Shown here piece after piece: positions 32,986 to 45,556 of a stretch of 64,000 nucleotides of DNA. Location: contig OZ023198.1 of the NCBI GenBank assembly GCA_963995505.1, positions 12,825,141 through 12,889,140 of the forward strand. Direction: 5' to 3'. Made by a program: the position numbers and the translations under genes. Source of the stretch: Hypericum androsaemum. Lineage: Eukaryota > Streptophyta > Magnoliopsida > Malpighiales > Hypericaceae. Numbering within the stretch: the stretch's first letter is position 1; every line of letters begins with the position of its first letter. The notes below the pieces were generated by a model. The model saw nothing but the letters and a program-made list of their open reading frames with translations. It did no database searches and was not told the DNA's origin.

Positions 32986-33766
32986 AAGGTTGTCAAAATC
33001 GGGATCCCACTAAAGATCGTTTGGGCATAGAGAAAGCGTAGATCGTAGGATCGTAACACGGATCGTAAGATCCACCAAATAGATAAAATTATAGAAATAA
33101 CTAAGATTAATAACCTTTTCATAAACTTTTTTCACTAATGACCAATTTTTCTTCATAAATTTACACACAAAAATCTCAATTCAATACATTTTTTAATGAT
33201 AATCTACTACATATCTTACATAATGTGGTTTGATAAGCAATAAAGAAAATAAAATAAACATCAAAATTGATGTAAAAGAAATAAGTGGCAAAAAATTGGT
33301 AGGATGAAAATATGGATTTAAATAACTCTAAAACTATTAATTTCAGAGATATTAATTAATATAAATTTGATTATTAATTTATGGGCTCAACAATTACCAA
33401 ACGTGTCATTTTAAATATTTTAGTCGATCAATAGTTATTCGAATAATAAATATTATTGAAAAATATTAAACAAAATATAGTAGATTTTTGTGTTTTGGTC
33501 TACACAGTAAAAGAAGTATAGTTATTTGGATAACAAATATTATTAAAATATTAAACGAAGGATAATCCCTTATCCTTCTCTCTCTCTTCTGGAAACGTTG
33601 AGAAACATCCCACCGCTCCAATTCGTAGATCTCAGGAGTTATCACTCAAATTCCACCAATCCTGCTCGACTCCTAATTTTGCACAGGTTTTGACTTGTTT
33701 TGTCCATGATGAATCGAAAAATCCTAAGATTCTATAAGTTAATTCTAGATCCTAACAACCTTGGTC
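32986..33766. mobile_element. Probable TIR element
   Basis: The ends form inverted repeats. The left, ccaaggttgtcaaaatcggg, is opposed by the right end reverse complemented, ccaaggttgttaggatctag. The flanks tcaaaacc and tcgaaacc could be a decayed 8 bp duplication. The interior is AT-rich with no transposase. A GC-richer stretch at 33560-33680 might be captured DNA. Confidence 0.45.
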
Positions 33767-34641
33767 GAAACCCCACATGGCAATTTCCACTATTCTCCAA
33801 TTTGATTCGTTAATTAATTTGGAGACCCAGCCGAGCTGGCTGATATTTTGTCAACAACAATCACTTTCTCTCGTAAATTTTATGGAATTTTCCCTCTCCA
33901 AATTTATTGATTGGTATGTTGTGGCTTTCATAAAATCACTATGTTTAAGTAGTCGGTATTGATGAAATGTTATTCAGCCAAACGTATTATGCATGTATAT
34001 TTCATCAATTTTCAAAAAATGATTAATTCAATTTTGAAAAAAACTAATCACATAAGGGACACGTTATTTTCTGTTACATTCTCATAAAATAGATTTAAAC
34101 AAAATTTGAAATTAAACTACAACAATTTCTCATTTTTCAAGATATAATATAGATTTTGTTAGAATTTTTGTATCCAATACGGAGATTGTACGAACAACAA
34201 TAAACTACGGGATGAGACTACTATCATACCATTTTATAATTTTCTAATTGTGCTTTCCTTTTTGGGTTGGAGCGAGGCATGGGCTAATAATGCTTCGGTT
34301 CCCTACCTTGGATAGTTTAGAGGAGCTTTAGAAAAAGAAAGCATCAGATATTGTAATAATAAATCCTTGCAAGTTGGCCCGTCTGTCCAAATCCAATTAT
34401 ACGACGGCCGGCGAGTAACCAGAATCTTACAGGCGCGAGCATAGGGATGCGTTTGACTAACGCTGGAACCTGCCACTTGATTTACATTTGCTTGTTTTTC
34501 ATGCATGATTGATTAATTGATCCAGTAAAAATTTGAATATAATTATATAAGGTGCTATCAATAAAAAGTTTACTTGAAAAATATCTTGCTTACTAATTAG
34601 ATTAGTTCTTTGTTTGTTTTTTAGCATGTATGAGAATCTTA

Positions 34642-34988
34642 TGTTGGGAATTGCTCGGAATTAGTTGGGCCTAGTTTAGGGGGTGCAAATAGAAGTTTGG
34701 AAAGTTGATGACCCAGTGCCCGCTAGGATGTACTGCAAAGTATTTTCTGTTTTGTTCGGACTATTGTTTTGAATTCCTAGGACAACCTAGATAGGTTACT
34801 TGATGTACAATAATTTGTCTCTATATAAAGACATATTATCCTAGTTCATGTATGGATTTGTAGCTCGAATCTCATCAATAAAGGTTATCCTTTCTCCCCG
34901 TGAACATAAATATTGGGCCGAACTACGTAATTTCTTGTGTCCGTATTCTTTGTGCGTTATTATTCTTTTGGGTGATGATTTCTTAACA
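34642..34988 (+). mobile_element. Solo LTR in copy B
   Basis: The segment starts TGTTGGGAATTG and ends TTCTTAACA; copy C reads straight across this site at about 56663. Flanks tctta (34637-34641) and tttta (34989-34993) are a 5 bp target duplication with one change. A TATA-like ctatataaagac and a caataaagg signal lie in the expected order for an LTR promoter and polyadenylation region. Its sequence differs from the other solo LTR family. Confidence 0.8.
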
Positions 34989-34999
34989 TTTTATTAGGT

Positions 35000-36836
35000 G
35001 AATTAATTCAGATTTTATTAGGTGAAAATATCTTGCTTACCCTCAGGTGAAGTGGCCATGAGCCTTATTAAGGATGGAACTCAATGTTGATTTGTTGACG
35101 TGAAAAGCACTAACATCGTTTGGTACTCTTTTTGTATAGCAAGTTTTACTCGTTGGATTTTACCGCATAGGGTTCTAACAAGGTCCAAATTAGTGGGACC
35201 CTTCTATTCCATGTATTCCGTCACAGTCTATCCCATGATCTCTCTCCAATGTAATTTTAATCTATTTCATAAATGAAGGAGAAATATTACACCGCAGAAA
35301 AATTAGCACTATTTTATTATCATAGTTCAAATTCAAGATTTAGTTAAACAATAACTACTTGAATTTATTAGGTGTAAGTTAGAGAATACTTTTGTATTTG
35401 AATTTATTAGGTGTAAGTTAGAGAATACTTTTGTATAGGTTATGGTTGGTGATCCTAGTGGGGAGCTTCGGTAATTGTACTAAGATAGGGCTTGTCATAG
35501 CGACAATATGATATGTTTTATCTTGTATCTTAGATATTGTACATGATGTACAGCGGATGTAACTTTTGGAGCTCTTTCGAAAGATAATCAATAAAATTTT
35601 TATTAAAAAAACTACTTGCCAAATAACCCTATGATAAGAAATTGTAATATTTTTACTGTTAGTATCCGACTTTGACATCTAACCAAACCAACTCTTTATC
35701 AAAACCAAAAAAAAAAACCAACTCTTTATTCTTTTTAATGTCTGGCGAGACTGGTACTAATTAATTCTACAGGTCCTAATCTTGACGCTTTCAGATTTTT
35801 GGAAAATAATATTCTATCTATATTTCTTTTCTTTCTTGATATAAATCAACCTGTATTGCAACAGTAACATTACCATGCCTTGAGAGAAATTATCTCATAA
35901 AAAAGACGAGGTCAACAGTGGCCGTTGTCTGTTTCGTGAAATAATTATTGAGACATCCCACCAAAAAAAACATATTGAGACATAAACCGCCATGTATCAT
36001 TTGGTTGAATTCTCACTAAAAATTAAACACTCTCATGACCTAAAAATTAAACACTCTCATGACCTAAACATGTAGTCGATAATATCTTCACGATTGAAAT
36101 TTTACGAATGAAAAAAAATACTAGAGCCATTTCTACTTGCAAGTATGCTTCTCTGAATATAATTATAAAAAAAATACAGTCAACGCGGTTATTCTTGTTC
36201 CAACATTTAGTTTAGTTATTACAGGAGCCTTATCGAAGCGCGTTGACTCCGGTTCTACGAAGCACAAAATCTTGCAACGATGTTCTCATCGGGGTCCAAA
36301 TATACTTAATTTTTGTTTTTAGTATAAATTTTGCGTTGCTTATGAAATAGATATGGATTATTTATGAAACAAACTAGACTTCACTTATTCATTATTTTAA
36401 AATTTTTGGATTTAATACAGGAATTTTAACATATAATCAAAACAATTTAATTGACTAAAATACGTGATCATGCACAAACTATCTCCAAATCGAAGACATT
36501 GGTGGAAACGATTCATAATATACATTCATCAAGTCTCTTAATTTCATTTGTCTGGAATTTTAGATAGGTTTTATTATACTACTAGATACCCAATAAACTA
36601 ACGAATTCAGATTCGAACTGTAAAGGACCTTACAAAATTATTCTAACAACTATTTAACAATATTCCACTCCGAAAAGTTGAAACTCAAGACTTCATTATC
36701 TTATTTGTCGGTAAGATTTGGAATAGGTGAGCAAGAAGGCACATACTTCTTTTTATATAAATATGAGAAAATTTTATTGGTAGCACTTAAGAACAAGAAA
36801 ATGTAGATGTATTTGAAATTATTGAAAAACTAAGGG
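35000..36836. repeat. Upstream noncoding part of the unit, copy B
   Basis: This matches 56690-58636 of copy C apart from a 56790-57405 replacement there. No conserved reading frame is seen; short frames differ between copies. A 35 bp direct duplication, tgaatttattaggtgtaagt plus agagaatacttttgta, lies at about 35359-35435. Confidence 0.6.
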
Positions 36837-37154
36837 CTATTTTGCTCCGATTGGATTTGCCGAAGTTGAAGGCGGCAGCTCCGGCGGCACTTGGTGTTGC
36901 TTCTGGCTTATAGCCGGAGGAGGTGGTGGGCTTGGCATCACTTTACTGCCTAGCTTTCTTACCTTCAACTCTGAACACCAATAAATGCTCTTCTTAAACA
37001 AATACGGGCAATGGTCAAGCTACAAATACCTACCTCATCTTTGGAAATTCACTAAAACGACTTATAAAATACCTTGATGAATGGAAGTGGACTCCAAGCT
37101 CCTGAGAGAAGAGAGTAACACAAGCAATAGAATCAGCTTCATGTGAATGCCCAT
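36837..37154 (-). CDS. Short secreted proline-rich peptide precursor (intact copy)
   Basis: Two exons: 37154-37073 and 36970-36837, joined at donor CAAG|gtattt and acceptor gtgttcag (phase 1). The 71-residue product begins MGIHMKLILLLVLLSSLRSL, a clear signal peptide with likely cleavage near residue 20-24. It continues ELKVRKLGSKVMPSPPPPP and ends PPELPPSTSANPIGAK with a stop. A possible processing site is the basic KVRKLGSK stretch, leaving a mature proline-rich tail. The architecture (signal peptide, basic linker, short C-terminal peptide, one phase-1 intron) is that of plant peptide hormones and phytocytokine precursors, but I match it to no named family. Copies A and C of the same gene are broken. 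Confidence 0.6.
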
Positions 37155-38766
37155 TAATGATCTATTGGTGAAGAGTATTTCTTGTATTTGGGTCATCTAG
37201 TATCTATAGACTATATATAAACGTAAGATGGTAATGTCTTCTTTGACCTTCTGATATATTATTTCCTTTTTTATGCTTAACAGGTCACACCTAACCCAAC
37301 TTGGAACAATCTCTCATTGGCTAACCAATAGGTAATTTACCAACCCATTATAATATGGTAAACTGATTTAGCCATTGACTTTATCAATGCTAACTCTAAT
37401 TTAATAGATTGGCAAGTAGAAAATGAAGTCAAGTATGCTAAAATTTCTCTTGTGCGTAAATTTAGATTGAGACTATATGCGCACAATTATTTACTTCATC
37501 TACCGCCGAAGCTTAACTGACAAAATGTGTAGTACCTTCCCAACTCAATCTCATAATACAAGAAGTATGAGATTACCTTTCAAAAAACATATGGTAAATT
37601 AATTTGAGAAAAATGCAATCATGCTTATGAATTAGTTTGTACTAATATACCATCAGCCCCACCAACTTGTTGCACCGTTAAAACTTAGCTATGGGGTTAA
37701 AATTCAATAAATTTTAATATAAAGAAAGTAGAATTTGTTTGACTCTCGTAAATCTTACAGATTGTGAAATCATAATTGTCGAATAGGAAAAGTAATATAC
37801 ATATAATGACCATAATAGAACTTTTCATAATAAAACCAACACAACCCTTCTGTGAAATTTGGAGTGATTCAAACAAAACCGGAATCGATCGTCACCACTT
37901 AACCATGAATTGTATTTTTTTTTGTTTTTCTAACATCTAAATTTAGAGCCGAACTATTCAAAATTATTTTTTCTCCCCGGCGGATGTCAACGTTAGCATC
38001 TGGCCGTAGAATGGATAACAAGTGATGATGGGCTTGAGCAACTTTTGGGCTCGAAATTTCCAGCCTTCGGATATTCGGAACAAAGCCCAAATGAGTTTTT
38101 TTTTGTATAACCAAAACGAGTTAGTTTATTCCCCTATATATGTTCTTTTGTTTTTTTAAAGTGAAATATGTTCTTGATTATGTCAATGATTTGGCAAGAC
38201 TTGCACATATTAATTCTAAGGTTTATAATATTGACGCTTTCAGGTTTTTGGAAAAATAATTTTCGTCTTATTTTTCATTGCTTTCTTGAAATAAATTAAT
38301 CCCTTATTGCAACATCAACAGTACCACGTTTGAAAAAACTCGACTAATCTACAACAATAGGACAATTGTGCCCGTTGCCTGTTTCGTGAAGAAGTTATTA
38401 AAAACTTTGCTGATCTGGCCAAAATTTGTATTAAAAAATAGTCGTGTAATTATGTTTTCAGTATTCGAATTCAAAATATTTTGTTAAATTTAGAATATCC
38501 GTATATAAGATTATAGCTTGTTTATCGTATTCTCTCCATTTCAGTATCCGTTAAGCAAAGAGTCTTCAAAATATTATACAAGTCAATGCATAAGTTATCA
38601 TTTCAAAGAGGAAACTAGTCAATAACTTAATACAAATAGATCTAAAAGTAAATCAAGAACGGAAAATGCGAGGTAATTGTCTAATTAATCCCAAATAAAA
38701 AAACTACAAACTAAATATAGATCCCGAGTTTGAGCTCTCGAAAACACAAAAGTGTAAACTAAATAC
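37155..38766. repeat. Noncoding unit DNA between peptide and basic-protein genes, copy B
   Basis: This is similar to 60720-62340 of copy C throughout and to 1255-2180 of copy A in its second half. The part next to 37154 is the probable promoter of the minus-strand peptide gene; a tatatataaacg phrase near 37211 is a plausible TATA element. No further gene is seen. Confidence 0.55.
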
Positions 38767-39911
38767 TGTTGGGTTGAATGCATTTTAATGCATTTGGCCC
38801 AAAATGGTAAGGCCCAAAAGGGAAATGGAAAGGTTGCATTACCACATTGATTAGAGCAAGGAGGATTTCCTTGTTTATAAGAAATTCCCCTCCTCACCTC
38901 TCAAACTTGGTTGACTACCTAAAGGCTGACCCACCGCTAGCTGCGAGGACGGTACAAAGCACGTGCGCATCGTCGCGAGGAGCTGGAGGAGCCTTAAGTA
39001 TTTTGCCCGGGTCCGGAGGCAGCTGCGCAGCTATCGAAGCGACGAGGAGCTGCGAACGCCTTCAGGTTGGCCACCAAAGAGGCACGACGGGCTGGAACGT
39101 CTAGGAGACTTCCAGAAGGCCGAAGGGCTGCGAGATCCATCGCGAAAGGGCACCAGCGCAGCCTGGGCGCGCCTGGAAGGATCCAGAAGCCACCGAAGGG
39201 AGACGAGCGCAGCCAGTCAGCCTGTTGGCCGAGCGGACGCGTCCCTTCGGGGTGGCTACCTCCCTGCCTACTCCAGCCTATAAATAGGCCTGCCCCCTTA
39301 CCATAAATCTCATCCCAGCAGCATTTGCATCTCCGAGCATTGTTGTCTTCTCCTCTCCCCCCATTCTTCACTTACAAGAGTCCGAAAGTTCTGGGTATAT
39401 AAGTTCGCCCGAAAGTTTCGAGATACGTGTGCAACGATCTTGAAAATGCCCTAAACAGTCGTTGTATCTTGGGGACGATTGCCGAAGCTCGTACCGCACT
39501 GAAATATACGGGGCAATCTCGTCTTACAGAGAAAGTGTCCAACACTTGCCTCGACTGCCAAAGATCCTAATCAAGTACACCATACCTCCTATTTATAGGC
39601 CTGCCCCCTTACCATAAATCTCATCCCAGCAGCATTTGCATCTCGGAGCATTGTTGTCTTCTCCTCTCCCCCCATTCTTCACTTACAAGAGTCCAAAAGT
39701 TCTGGGTATATAAGGGTTCGCCCGAAAGTTTCGAGATACGTGTGCAACGATCTTGAAAATGCCCTAAACAGTCGTTGTATCTTGGGGACGATTGCCGAAG
39801 CTCGTACCGCACTGAAATATACGGGGCAATCTCGTCTTACAGAGAAAGTGTCCAACACTTGCCTCGACTGCCAAAGATCCTAATCAAGTACACCATACCT
39901 CTTAAATAACA
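38767..39911 (+). repeat. E1 5' LTR with duplicated 3' half
   Basis: 1145 bp, starting TGTTGGGTTGAATGC and ending ttaaataaca. The TATA region (cctataaatagg at 39277) through to the end is present twice with a 311 bp period (about 39284-39594 and 39595-39905), nearly identical. The 3' LTR has this part once. A GC-rich block at 38955-39060 is also absent from the 3' LTR. Confidence 0.85.
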
Positions 39912-39940
39912 ATCGTAAGTCGAGATTGTGTTACTTGAAG

Positions 39941-42900
39941 ATGGCATCAACAAGCTCAGCACCAGCGGTCCCGGGAACTGTCCACGCCGAAAGGCCGGCC
40001 AAGTTCAACGGTACCGAATTCAAGAGGTGGCAACAGAAGATGTTGTTCTACCTGACGACACTCAACCTGGTCCGATTCTTGAAGGAAGAGGCTCCGAAGG
40101 TGGCAGAAAATGAGGCAGATCAACAGAAGATCAACGCCCTCGATGCATGGAGTCACAGCGACTTCCTATACCGGAACTACGTCCTGAATGGACTAGATGA
40201 CACGCTCTACAACGTCTACGCGGAAGCTAAGACCGCTAAAGAGCTGTGGAGTTCACTCGAGAAGAAGTACAAAATGGAGGATGCCAGGATGAAGAAATTC
40301 ATCGTCGGACGATTCCTCGACTTCAAGATGGTAGACTCCAAGAAGGTCAACGACCAAGTGCAGGAGTTGCAGCTGATCCTTTACGAGATCCAAGCTGAAG
40401 GGATGCAACTCAGCGAGTCCTTCCAAGTAGCTGCGATGATCGAGAAGCTCCTCCTGCTCTGGAAGGACTTCAAGAGCTACCTCAAGCATAAGAGGAAGGA
40501 CATGAGCCTAGAAGACCTGATCGTGAGACTTAGGATCGAGGAAGACAACCGAAAGTTCGAAGTCAAGCAAGGCAAGGCCAACCCCGAGACCACCGTGTAC
40601 CTCGCCGAGGGAAAAGGTAGCAAGAAGAGGAAGAAGTCCGGGGATAAGCAGGAGAAGCAAGAGCCCAAGAAGAAAAAGAAGATCAAGGGCGACTGCTACA
40701 ACTGCGGCAAACCCGGACACATGGCTAAGGACTTTCGCCAGCCGAAGAAGGACGACCAAGGAAAGGTTAACCTGGCTGAAGACTTGTCCCAGATGGATCT
40801 GTCAGCCGTGGTGTTTGAAGCCAACCTGGTGGACAATCCGAGAGAGTGGTTCGTAGACACTGGAGCTACCCGCCACGTCTGCTCGGACAAGGAGATATTC
40901 TCGAACTATATTCCGATCACCGATCGAAAGCTGTTCATGGGAAACTCTACAACGTCCAAGATCGTCGGTCTGGGTAAGGTGGTCCTGAAGCTGACCTCAG
41001 GAAAGGAGCTGACCCTCAAGGATGTGCTGCATGTCCCGGACATCCGCAAGAACTTAGTCTCTGGCTCACTGTTAAGCAAAGCCGGTCTTAAGCTTGTATT
41101 TGAGGCTGATAAGTTTGTACTGACTAAAGCGGGTCAATTCATAGGAAAGGGTTATCTAGAAAGGGGGCTGTTTAAGATGAATGTAATAACTGTACATCGC
41201 ACCTTTAGCGGTGAAAATAAAGTTAACGCTTCTTCTTACTTGGCAGAGTGTTCTAATTTATGGCATGGTAGATTAGGACACGTAAATCTAAACTAGCTAA
41301 GAAAGATAGTAAGTTTAAATTTATTACCGAATCTAGAGTTCAACCCATCCGATAAATGTGAAGTATGTGTGGAGGCTAAAATGACCAAAGCACCTTTCCA
41401 TTCGGTGGAAAGAAGTACTACGCCTTTAGAGTTAATTCATACGGACACTTGCGATATGAAACACGTGCAAACTAAAGGCGGGAAGAAATACTTCATCACG
41501 TTTATCGATGATTGCACGAGATACTGTTACGTATATTTCCTAAAGGGCAAAGACGAAGCTCTTGATGCTTTTAAGAGATATAAGAATGAGGTTGAAAATC
41601 AACTCAGCGTAAAAATCAAAATGATCCGTAGTGATCGAGGAGGAGAATATGTAGCTCCGTTTGAGGAACTCTGTCAAGAACATGGCATTATTCATCAGAC
41701 GACTGCTCCATACTCACCTCAATCGAATGGCGTAACTGAACGCAAAAATCAAACTCTTAAGGAGATGATGAACGCTATGTTGATTAGCTCGGGCTTACCC
41801 CAGAATATGTGGGAGGAAGCTGTGCTCTCAGCTAACCACATTCTAAACAAATTGCCACACAAGAAAAAGGATAAAACCCTATATGAACTATGGAAAGGAA
41901 GGAAGCCTTCCTACGGTTACCTTAAAGTATGGGGGTGCCTAGCAAAGGTCGAAGTACCTAAGCCTAAGCAGGTGAGAATAGGACCCAAGACCATTAATTG
42001 CATCTTTATCGGATATGCACAAAATAGTAGTGCTTATCGATTCTTGGTGCATAAATCTACCCTGAGATAAACACGGGTATGGTCATAGAATCAAGGAACG
42101 CAATGTTTTTTAAAGATAGCTTTCCTAATAAGGAAATAAAGGAAGCAAGTCCGAAGAAAAGGGCTCACGAGACTACGCAAGGGTCAAATCAGAAAGATGA
42201 TGAAACTAGACGTAGTAAACGGACGAAGGTAACCAAATCTTTCGGTCCGGACTATCTAACCTAGGCGTTAGAAGATGAACCAGGACAATCCAAGAGGCAT
42301 TGTCCAGTCCAGATGCTCCTCTCTGGAAGGAAGCTATCAATAGTGAGATAGAATCCATTATGCAAAACCACACGTGGGAAATCGTGGATCTCCCACCGGG
42401 CTGCAAACCTTTGGGATGCAGGTGGATCCTAAAAAGGAAATACAAAGCTGATGGATCAATCGACAAGTACAAAGCTCGATTGGTAGCTAAGGGGTTCAAA
42501 CAGAAGGAGGGATATAATTTCTTTGACACGTATTCACCGGTCACAAGAATCACATCAATTAGAGTACTCATAGCTGTTGCAGCACTCTATAACCTCGAGA
42601 TCCACCAAATGGACGTAAAAATAGCTTTCCTAAATGGAGAACTGGAAGAGGAGATATACATGGAGCAACCTGAAGGGTTTGTGACTCCCGGTCAAGAACA
42701 TAAAGTGTGTCGACTAGTCAAGTCACTATACGGGCTAAAACAAGCGCCGAAACAGTGGCACGAGAAATTTGACAGAACAATGCTGTCAAATAGATTTAAG
42801 ATCAATGAGTGCGATAAATGTATTTACATTAAAGGCACACCTGAAGCATACGTAATTGTATGTCTCTACGTAGATGACTTGCTAATTACGGGAAGCAATA

Positions 42901-43817
42901 AAGAGGTTATTGTGAAAACTAAGAACATGTTAAAGAATCACTTTGACATGAAAGATATGGGTCTGGTAGACGTCATACTAGGAATAAAAATTTCTAGGAA
43001 AGCTGACGAAATTATCTTGACGCAATCCCACTACGTGGAAAGCGTGCTCAAGAAATTTGAAGCTTTTGACAAACCTCCGGTTAAGACTCCAGTAGATTTG
43101 AATCTACACTTAGCCAAGAATCGAGGGGACCCAGTATCTCAACTGAAGTATGCGCAAATTATCGGGAGCTTGATGTATTTAACAAACTGCACTCGCCCCG
43201 ATATTGCGTACTCAGTTAGTAAACTTAGTAGATTCACAAGTAATCCAGGGAGGAATCACTGGCTAGCTCTGGAAAGGGTTTTACGGTATTTAAAATATAC
43301 CATAAACCATGGCATACATTATGCTAAATATCCAGCTGTATTAGAAGGATACAGTGACGCAAACTGGATATCGGACACTAAGGACTCCAAATCTACGAGT
43401 GGATACGTATTCACCATAGGAGGAGGAGCTGTGTCTTGGAAGTCCTCTAAACAAACGTGCATAGCTCGATCCACCATGGAGTCGGAGTTTATAGCACTAG
43501 ACAAAGCTGGGAAAGAAGCTAAATGGCTCAGAAACTTCCTAGAGGATATTTCGTGCTGGAACAAACCAGTACCTCCCGTATTGATACATTGTGATAGCAT
43601 GTCTGCAATCGGGAGAGCACAAAGTACATTGTACAACGGAAAGTCTCAACATATCCGTCGGAGACACAATACCATTAGACAATTGATCTCTAGTGGGGTG
43701 ATCACCATTAATTATGTAAAGTCCAAGGACAACTTAGCTGATCCTTTTACAAAAGGAATCAATAGAGATCAAATGTACAACGCAGTAAGGAGAATGGGAT
43801 TAAAATCTACACACTAA
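39941..43817 (+). pseudogene. E1 gag-pol polyprotein, nearly intact but interrupted
   Basis: Gag starts [21 protein letters not shown] zinc knuckle [13 protein letters not shown] ends in F where cysteine is expected. Protease has WFVDTGAT. Integrase has the LWHGRLGH zinc-binding start, SDRGGEY and the E-containing YSPQSNGVTERKNQTLKEM. Reverse transcriptase has [18 protein letters not shown] and the catalytic YVDD. RNase H has [20 protein letters not shown] and ends near [10 protein letters not shown]. Breaks relative to sister E2 and the family are a nonsense codon at 41294-41296, a short deletion shifting frame just before 42068, a stop at 42262-42264 and a one-base loss near 42280. The final frame then runs 42300-43817. 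The copy is therefore not autonomous. Confidence 0.9.
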
Positions 43818-44318
43818 AGAACGTCCATAGCGGTAACTCAACCATGATGAGTGGAGATCCCACAAACTTGGTTCAATGAGACAACTAAGTTATGGAGGGT
43901 TCAGTTAATCACCTGGAACCTATCTCATTCTCAGAAGCTGCCCAGGTGTTAGCCTGCAGCGGTGTGGTAAGGTTACGCTTTTAATAATTCCTATACCTTG
44001 ATTAAGGTGGAGTGTGGCAGGATACTCCTGATAGGAGATCACCTATGTAAGTGTGAAGTGAGGCCGCTTCAAATGGGAAAAATACTTATGAATCCAAGAT
44101 ACGGTCCATGGCCGAAACAGACACAACGTGAGAACCCAAATATACTAGGGTTATTATTATGTAAATGTTATTGTCTTGGTTTACACCAAAAGCTGACGGT
44201 TCAAGACATCACGTTCACCGAGCAGCGAGTAAATCCGATAACATATTACTAGAGAAGGTTCAAAGCCGCAAGCTACCTGTCTCAATGCAATAATAACACG
44301 TCAGAACTTTCGGGGGAT

Positions 44319-45201
<883 letters not shown>

Positions 45202-45205
45202 AATA

Positions 45206-45556
45206 CTACCCGATTCGAACTGAATTAGTCGGCCAAGTGGGCGTTGAATGCTTGGACCTGTTAGGCATCTCAGGAATTCTCTTGGCAACGAAGACATTGC
45301 CGCCACTATTCAACTGCACCAAATGGCCGGCGAAACTAAGCATCATCTTCACATAAGCATCTCTAAACCTTCTCAGAAGCTTAAGAGGAGGAATAATTAT
45401 CACTCTCGGCCTCAACTTGGTCACTCTAATCTTGTAATTAAACCTCCATTTCCTCCCTCTTGGATCCTTCCTCTGTCCTCCCCCAAGCCTACTGTATCTT
45501 CTCCTCCTCCTGAACCTCTTGAGTCCCCCAAAGAATGCACTTGTAGATATCTCCAT
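45206..45556 (-). CDS. Small arginine-rich protein of unknown function, copy B
   Basis: 116 residues starting MEISTSAFFGGLKRF, with the same basic RRRRRYSRLGGGQRKDPRGR core, WRFNYKIRVTKLRPRV strand and LKLLRRFRDAYVKMML helix as copies A and C. The frame extends upstream to 45706, but the Met at 45556 aligns with the starts of A and C. The stop codon occupies 45206-45208, so the retrotransposon target duplication overlaps its last base. The gene body is untouched, but its natural 3' untranslated region now lies 6.4 kb away beyond E1, and E1's LTR is in its place. Confidence 0.75.
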   Translation of the reverse strand: MEISTSAFFGGLKRFRRRRRYSRLGGGQRKDPRGRKWRFNYKIRVTKLRPRVIIIPPLKLLRRFRDAYVKMMLSFAGHLVQLNSGGNVFVAKRIPEMPNRSKHSTPTWPTNSVRIG

